DNA of 64,000 nucleotides. Source: Druceiella hillmani. Taxonomy: Eukaryota; Arthropoda; Insecta; Lepidoptera; Hepialidae. Numbering within the stretch: position 1 is the first letter of the stretch; every line of letters starts with the position of its first letter. A model generated the notes under the pieces. That model worked only from the letters and a program-made list of their open reading frames with translations. It searched no databases and had not been told where the DNA came from. Positions 52,601 through 58,600 of this stretch are shown here, piece by piece. A program made the translations under genes and the position numbers. The stretch is taken from NCBI GenBank assembly GCA_039881145.1, contig JAYKKI010000074.1, forward strand, positions 7,508,001 to 7,572,000, given 5' to 3'.

Positions 52601-55600
52601 TGGGTGATAAAATCTAATAATGACTTGCAAAGATACCTTCAAGGTTTATCTATCTAATACTAGTTATGCATTTAATAAATAAAAAAACGAGTGTGCTTTA
52701 GACCACACGACTGAAGTAAAACTTCAAATTCACAAAACATGAACTTTAAAATGAATTTACAATTTTATTCAAAGGAAATTACAAAATAATAATAAAATCA
52801 CCGTTCACGTAATGCTAGCAAACTCGCATATATATTTCATGCACTGGCTATGAGAGGACGAGAGAAAGAAAATGTGCACGCGCACTGCTCTCTCTTGCTC
52901 CTACAGTGTAATACATACATTAGGCTTGCACTGTGCTTAGATATACAAAACATAACTGGCTATGAGAGAAAGAGAGAAAGAAAATGTGTGCTCGCACCTC
53001 TCTCTCTTGTCTCTACAGTAATATACAAAACGTAACTCTCTCTCTCTTTCTGTCTTCACCAACTTATATCTCCCTCTCAACTTCCGTTCGGCTTGCCCGA
53101 TCACACTTTTCGTAATGCTCTCGTCATGCATTCACCAACTTACTCCCCAAGTCAAGCGTGCATAAAGAAGTTTTACTTCAATAACAAAGAATATGTACTT
53201 ATAAGTAAATAATCACAAAAATGCATTTGCCAAATCCTACTTTTATTTATTTCGCATCATTGAAACGTGTGCTATTTACGCTATTCGAGCAGCTTCTCGA
53301 CACATGAAAATGATACAAAAACCTTATTTGACTTATTTACACCTTTACACATTGTCAACCGACACCAGAATTTATTTTTGAACTGCACATTCAAGTTAAG
53401 TGTGGTGGTCACTTTAAAAGCAAAAAATGCTTTTTTTTGGTTGACGATATAAAATTACAGGGGATCATAGGTTGGATACATTATTACTATGAACTACTTT
53501 TGAATCAATATTTATAAAAAAAAACCAATATGTTGAAAGATATTTAGCAAAATGGGAATCCATCAAAAAAATATATCCTCATGGCCAATTTGAAATCTCA
53601 GATCATGTTCATCCAATACCAAAAAAATTGATAATTTGTTTAAACTATGGAAATCTCGCTATGGTTAGACGTAGCAATATACTTTTTTGACATTTATGAC
53701 AAAATGGAAACCTCATAAAGTTATAAGTATGATTTTTATGCCATAATGATTGCATTATAGTGACACAAAAAATTTAAATTCTTAAAATAAAAAAACTTAA
53801 CAATAACCACAGCGTTTAAAAAAGTTTTCTATTGGGCAATTGGTGTCAACGTTATTGTGTTGACCAGGTTGAAAAAATTGTCTCAAGAAATACACAATTG
53901 AAGTTTGCTATACAATTTTACCTTACAATTTATTATACTTATGCCATCATTGCCATGTCCACAAGAATCCCCCTAAGAAGGTCTTAATATTTTTAAACCT
54001 GTGATTGCTCCTTTTCAGTGAACTGCTCGTACAGGCATCAGCATGGCATACATTTGATGCAATATGGATGTAGATAAAGACCAATTTTGATTTGTAGTAG
54101 TTACAAAACTCGGTTTTCCACACAGGCCTCCAAATGCCTTGTGTACCTTTATTGAAGAGTAAATAAAGTGTTATCTCAATGTCAACAGCACCATCATAAT
54201 TTTATGTAGATGTGAGTTGTGGAACTAAAGAATTGTAGAATTCATCATTATTTTGAGTAAACTGCATGTTCACCTCTCCCATAATTGGGGTTTTGAAATG
54301 TCTTCATATATAGGGAAAATAAGTTAATATGTTAACAATATCTCTAGATATTGGTGAATTATTGAGAAATGGTTCCAGAATAGTTAAACCACACTGCCAG
54401 GTGCTTTGATTATAGGCAATCTGGAACCAGTGATCAGGACTTTACTTCTTCTAAGTACAAATAAGGACAAAGCTTTGTGATATGATAAATAGCATCATAC
54501 TTGTTGATATTATAACATTTGCAGAAATATAATCGTAAAGCACTACTTTTTCGAGGACAGAAACAAGTTCACTGTACGAAAATTTTCTTATGACTAAATA
54601 TGCACATTTACCTATTTCTATCGACTAAACACAAATTTTACAGTAACATTATAAACTTGAGGAGAGAATGAAATCTGAAATACCCCGAATACAATAAACA
54701 CAATTGCACTCTGTTCATGTGACCTACCTCGGTCACGCTGTTTGCTCCTACTTATAATGCCACAACTTTCTCCTTTCTACAAATTTCAACGTAAAATTTT
54801 ATACAGATATTGTTTGAAAGCGAGTTTTTATCTGAAAACAATTTTTCAACCTATTAAAGTGACTACCGCCTTAATAAAAATGTTATATTAACTTGAATAC
54901 TCTTTTTGTATGCGTATGCATACTCCGGCACACAAGCATAACTACTTGTGTTTGTATCAATTAATGTAAGTGTATATAACTTAAAATACTCATTTTTCAT
55001 TTCATTAAAATTTCTCTTTTTCCACTTCCATTGCTCAAAATACTTCCTTAGATTGCACCAAATTTGATATTACATGTAAATGTTTGTTTCCATGCAGGCT
55101 ATCACTCCTACCTTACAACCAGCAGAAATGTTATTTACATGATGATGGACGGACGTGGTTCAGGATTAAAGGGACAGAACAATGTCTTCCTCCTGAATAA
55201 CAACCTAGGCTCTGTTGAAATGGAGGACCATTTAATTATACTATCGTAAGTACTAAAATGCTATAGGTAATGATAACTTACAATATAAGTAAATTATCTT
55301 ATTTTGTGCTCTTAGTTTCAAACCAAAATTGCACTCTATATTAATTTTCTAGAGTAATCACTTATATCTAAAGAATACAAAAGTTTTAACAAATAAATGA
55401 AAAGTAACTAAAAGAATGACTTCAGGACAATACAAATTAATGCATATTCTTCTTCCAATACAGACAATAATACTTCTATATAATAACTAGATGTGCCCGT
55501 AACTTTGTTGGCGTGTGGACCTTTAGAAAATAATAACTCTAACGTTAATAAATATAACATCATTTGTTATAATAATATTAAAAATAAACTTTTTTAAGTA

Positions 55601-58600
55601 GTTTCATTTTTTATTGAAACTTTAAATTGGCATATCTTCTTTTTAGTTGGTTGATTGCAATAAAATATAACCTATACGTTACCCTAAATCCACCAGTAAA
55701 AACTTCACTGAAATTCTTTTAGCTGGTCTTGCATGATGCACAGACAAATAAACAAAGTCATGGACAAACATTCCAAAAACAATATAATTTTTCTTTTATA
55801 TTGCTTTTAACATGTTACCCTTAATAATTTTTTTTAAATCCCATTAATAAATAAATAGGGTAATTCTGCAGTTTTGTTACATGTACAGACAATAAAGTAA
55901 GTAACAATCAAAGAACGTAATATCGACTAAAGTAATTAAATTACAAATATTTACAAAATTGAAGGAATCAAAGTGAATTGAGGAAACAAAGTAAGCTTAT
56001 GTGAAATATATATAACATCAAAAAACTTTATGTGCAGAAGACGACCAACATTATCTGCCCTCATACGTTTGCCCACATTATTTACTTAAGCCCCTTCCCC
56101 TCCCGCACCAATCCACAATTCACCGCTGCCATGCACGTTTCCTGAGTGGAAAATTTCATTGCACGATTTAAAATACACGTAGAGCCATCTATTAATAGAT
56201 ACATTATTTATTTCTATAATTGTTATACTCTAAATAACTAGACACTTCTCTTTCGTTGTGTACTAATGCAAATTAAATTAATTTTTAAAAATGTTAAATT
56301 TGAATACCTTCTGGTTGAGTAAACCGATTCTGATGTTATGAAAAGTAAATATTACTTCAACCCAACCTATATGTTTTTCTAAATTAGTAGTTTTTATGTG
56401 ATGCGTATTCAAACAAACACACAATTTTTTCGTAAACATCTTCAAAGTAAAGATCGGCCAATTCAACAGTTTTATTAATTATATAGATTTAGAACGAAAG
56501 TTAAAAGCCATTCATCAGAATTTGTCTCATTAAATACCAACTAAATTTATATTTCAGGAAACTCTTCGAAAGATATCCCTGGATTGACGAAAATCGCATC
56601 GGCATGTGGGGTATAAGTTACGGAGGCTATGCCACTTTACTCACTATGGCATTTGATGAACAAAATATTATCAAGTGTGGAATTTCTTTAAATCCAGTCA
56701 CATCATGGATATATTATGGTTAGTTCATGTTCCTGTGTGTCTTAAAAAAAATCAATAAAATGTTTAAGCAATTGCTACATTTACGTTAATAGAATTACAA
56801 TTTCCCAAATAAAACTTTAATAATTTTTGTAAATAGTAAATATAAACTAAAAAGTCTAGTATGACTTCAGCACAATATAAATTACTACATATTCTTCCAA
56901 TACAGACAATAATACTTCTACATAGTAAATAAATGTATATTCTTGTAAATTTTATATACACTCCTATAATTTTCAAATAATTTCCCTCAAACCTGACAAC
57001 AAACTTTCCTTTTAAGCAACGATTGAACTCACCCCATTCAAATATATATATTTTGGTTAAAATGAGACAAAGATACAAACAATTATATATCATAAGAAAG
57101 GAAATGAAATATCAAATCAAAAGGTGATACATTCGTCTTTGGTTTACAGTTATTTTTGCCACATGACTTTTACTCCACATGAGATGACAATCATTAAGTT
57201 CACATAAGGGATGGCTATCGTTAAGTTTTTGGCTCACCAAAAACTTAACAATAACATGAATTTTTATTAGGATAAATGATTTCTTATTTAGGTTTACATG
57301 TAATTATTGTTTATACTTTTTTATGGTAATAACAATAATTGTATTTTATAAAGATTTCCGTTATAAGCCTTTCTCTTATGAAAAAGACGATTTTTTTTTA
57401 CTTGTTCATTATTTTTACACTCCGATCGATATATGTTAGGTAAAACTGCTTCGACAATGTTGTAACTACATTTCGTCTTTATGAATGTAAAATTTTCATT
57501 ACAAAAAGAAAATTCTTTCGGAGTTAAACATTATTTTATGGAGATAGCTGCGAGTGCCGATATTAGGTAAAAAAGACCTGAGAGGTCGGAACGTTGAATT
57601 ATGTTACTTTAACTCATTGGAATTAAATCACTCTTATAACAAGAAATTTAATAAATATATTTCTATATTAAAGACTTAATAATATTAACAATTTCTTAGA
57701 TACCATATACACGGAGCGTTACATGGGCCTACCAATAGACTCGGATAATCTAGCTGGATATAATCACGGAGATGTCACATCACAAGTTGAGAAATTGAGA
57801 GGCAAAGATTTTCTACTGGTAGCTGCAAATGCAGATGATAATGTTCACTATCAGAATAGCATGATGCTGGCAAAAGCGCTGCAGCAAGCTGACATTGATT
57901 TCGAACATATGGTAAGAGATTAAATGGATTTATTATCCTAAAAATTGCATCAATTTATATGTGAGTAACTAAATTTATTAGAAGCACTGTTTCATACCAT
58001 CTTTTTAATTTTAAAAAACATCAACAGAAACATTCGAAATACTTAATTATCAATTTATAAAAGTAATTGAACATGGAACTGCAATTTGATTTCGTGGGAT
58101 TATATCAGAAATTCAAGAACGAAAGAGTACAGAGATTCATTATTTTACATTGTTGTTATTTAGATACAATACGTAGATAGAAGAGACGAAGATGTAACTA
58201 GACAGAAAAATTTCAACTAGCACAAGTTTCATCTGTATGAAAGCCAATATTTGGATTCTTTCATTTTCCACATTTACTTTGAATGAAGTATAATTTATTT
58301 ACAAAGAAAACTCTACAGGTTTTATTTCCTCAAAAAGAAGTTGCTTTAATATTATAGATATTTTGTTTTTAGCCTACATATTTTTCTTGAAAAAGTTCAA
58401 TACAGAACTAAGAAGTAAAAATTTTAATGTAGAAATAATAAATATAAATCTAAATGTATTTGTACATGCATTTGTGTATATTATTACCTACAGCAAATTT
58501 CAACAGAAACTCCTCAAGTTTTCCATACTCAATCTCTAGTTCCTAACAGTAAACCTTAAAGGAGCACCAACGGCCACCCCACTCCATTCCCCATATGGTG

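Larger units (their letters stand above)
51018..55097 (+). other. DPP4-like intron 11
   Basis: The longest intron of the 3' half (4.1 kb). It holds a two-copy block TATTTTAATAATTATATGTAT near 51180-51245, a GAGA-rich repeat element (52680-53185) and a decayed minus-strand ORF (53460-54600). No exon recognised. Confidence 0.6.
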
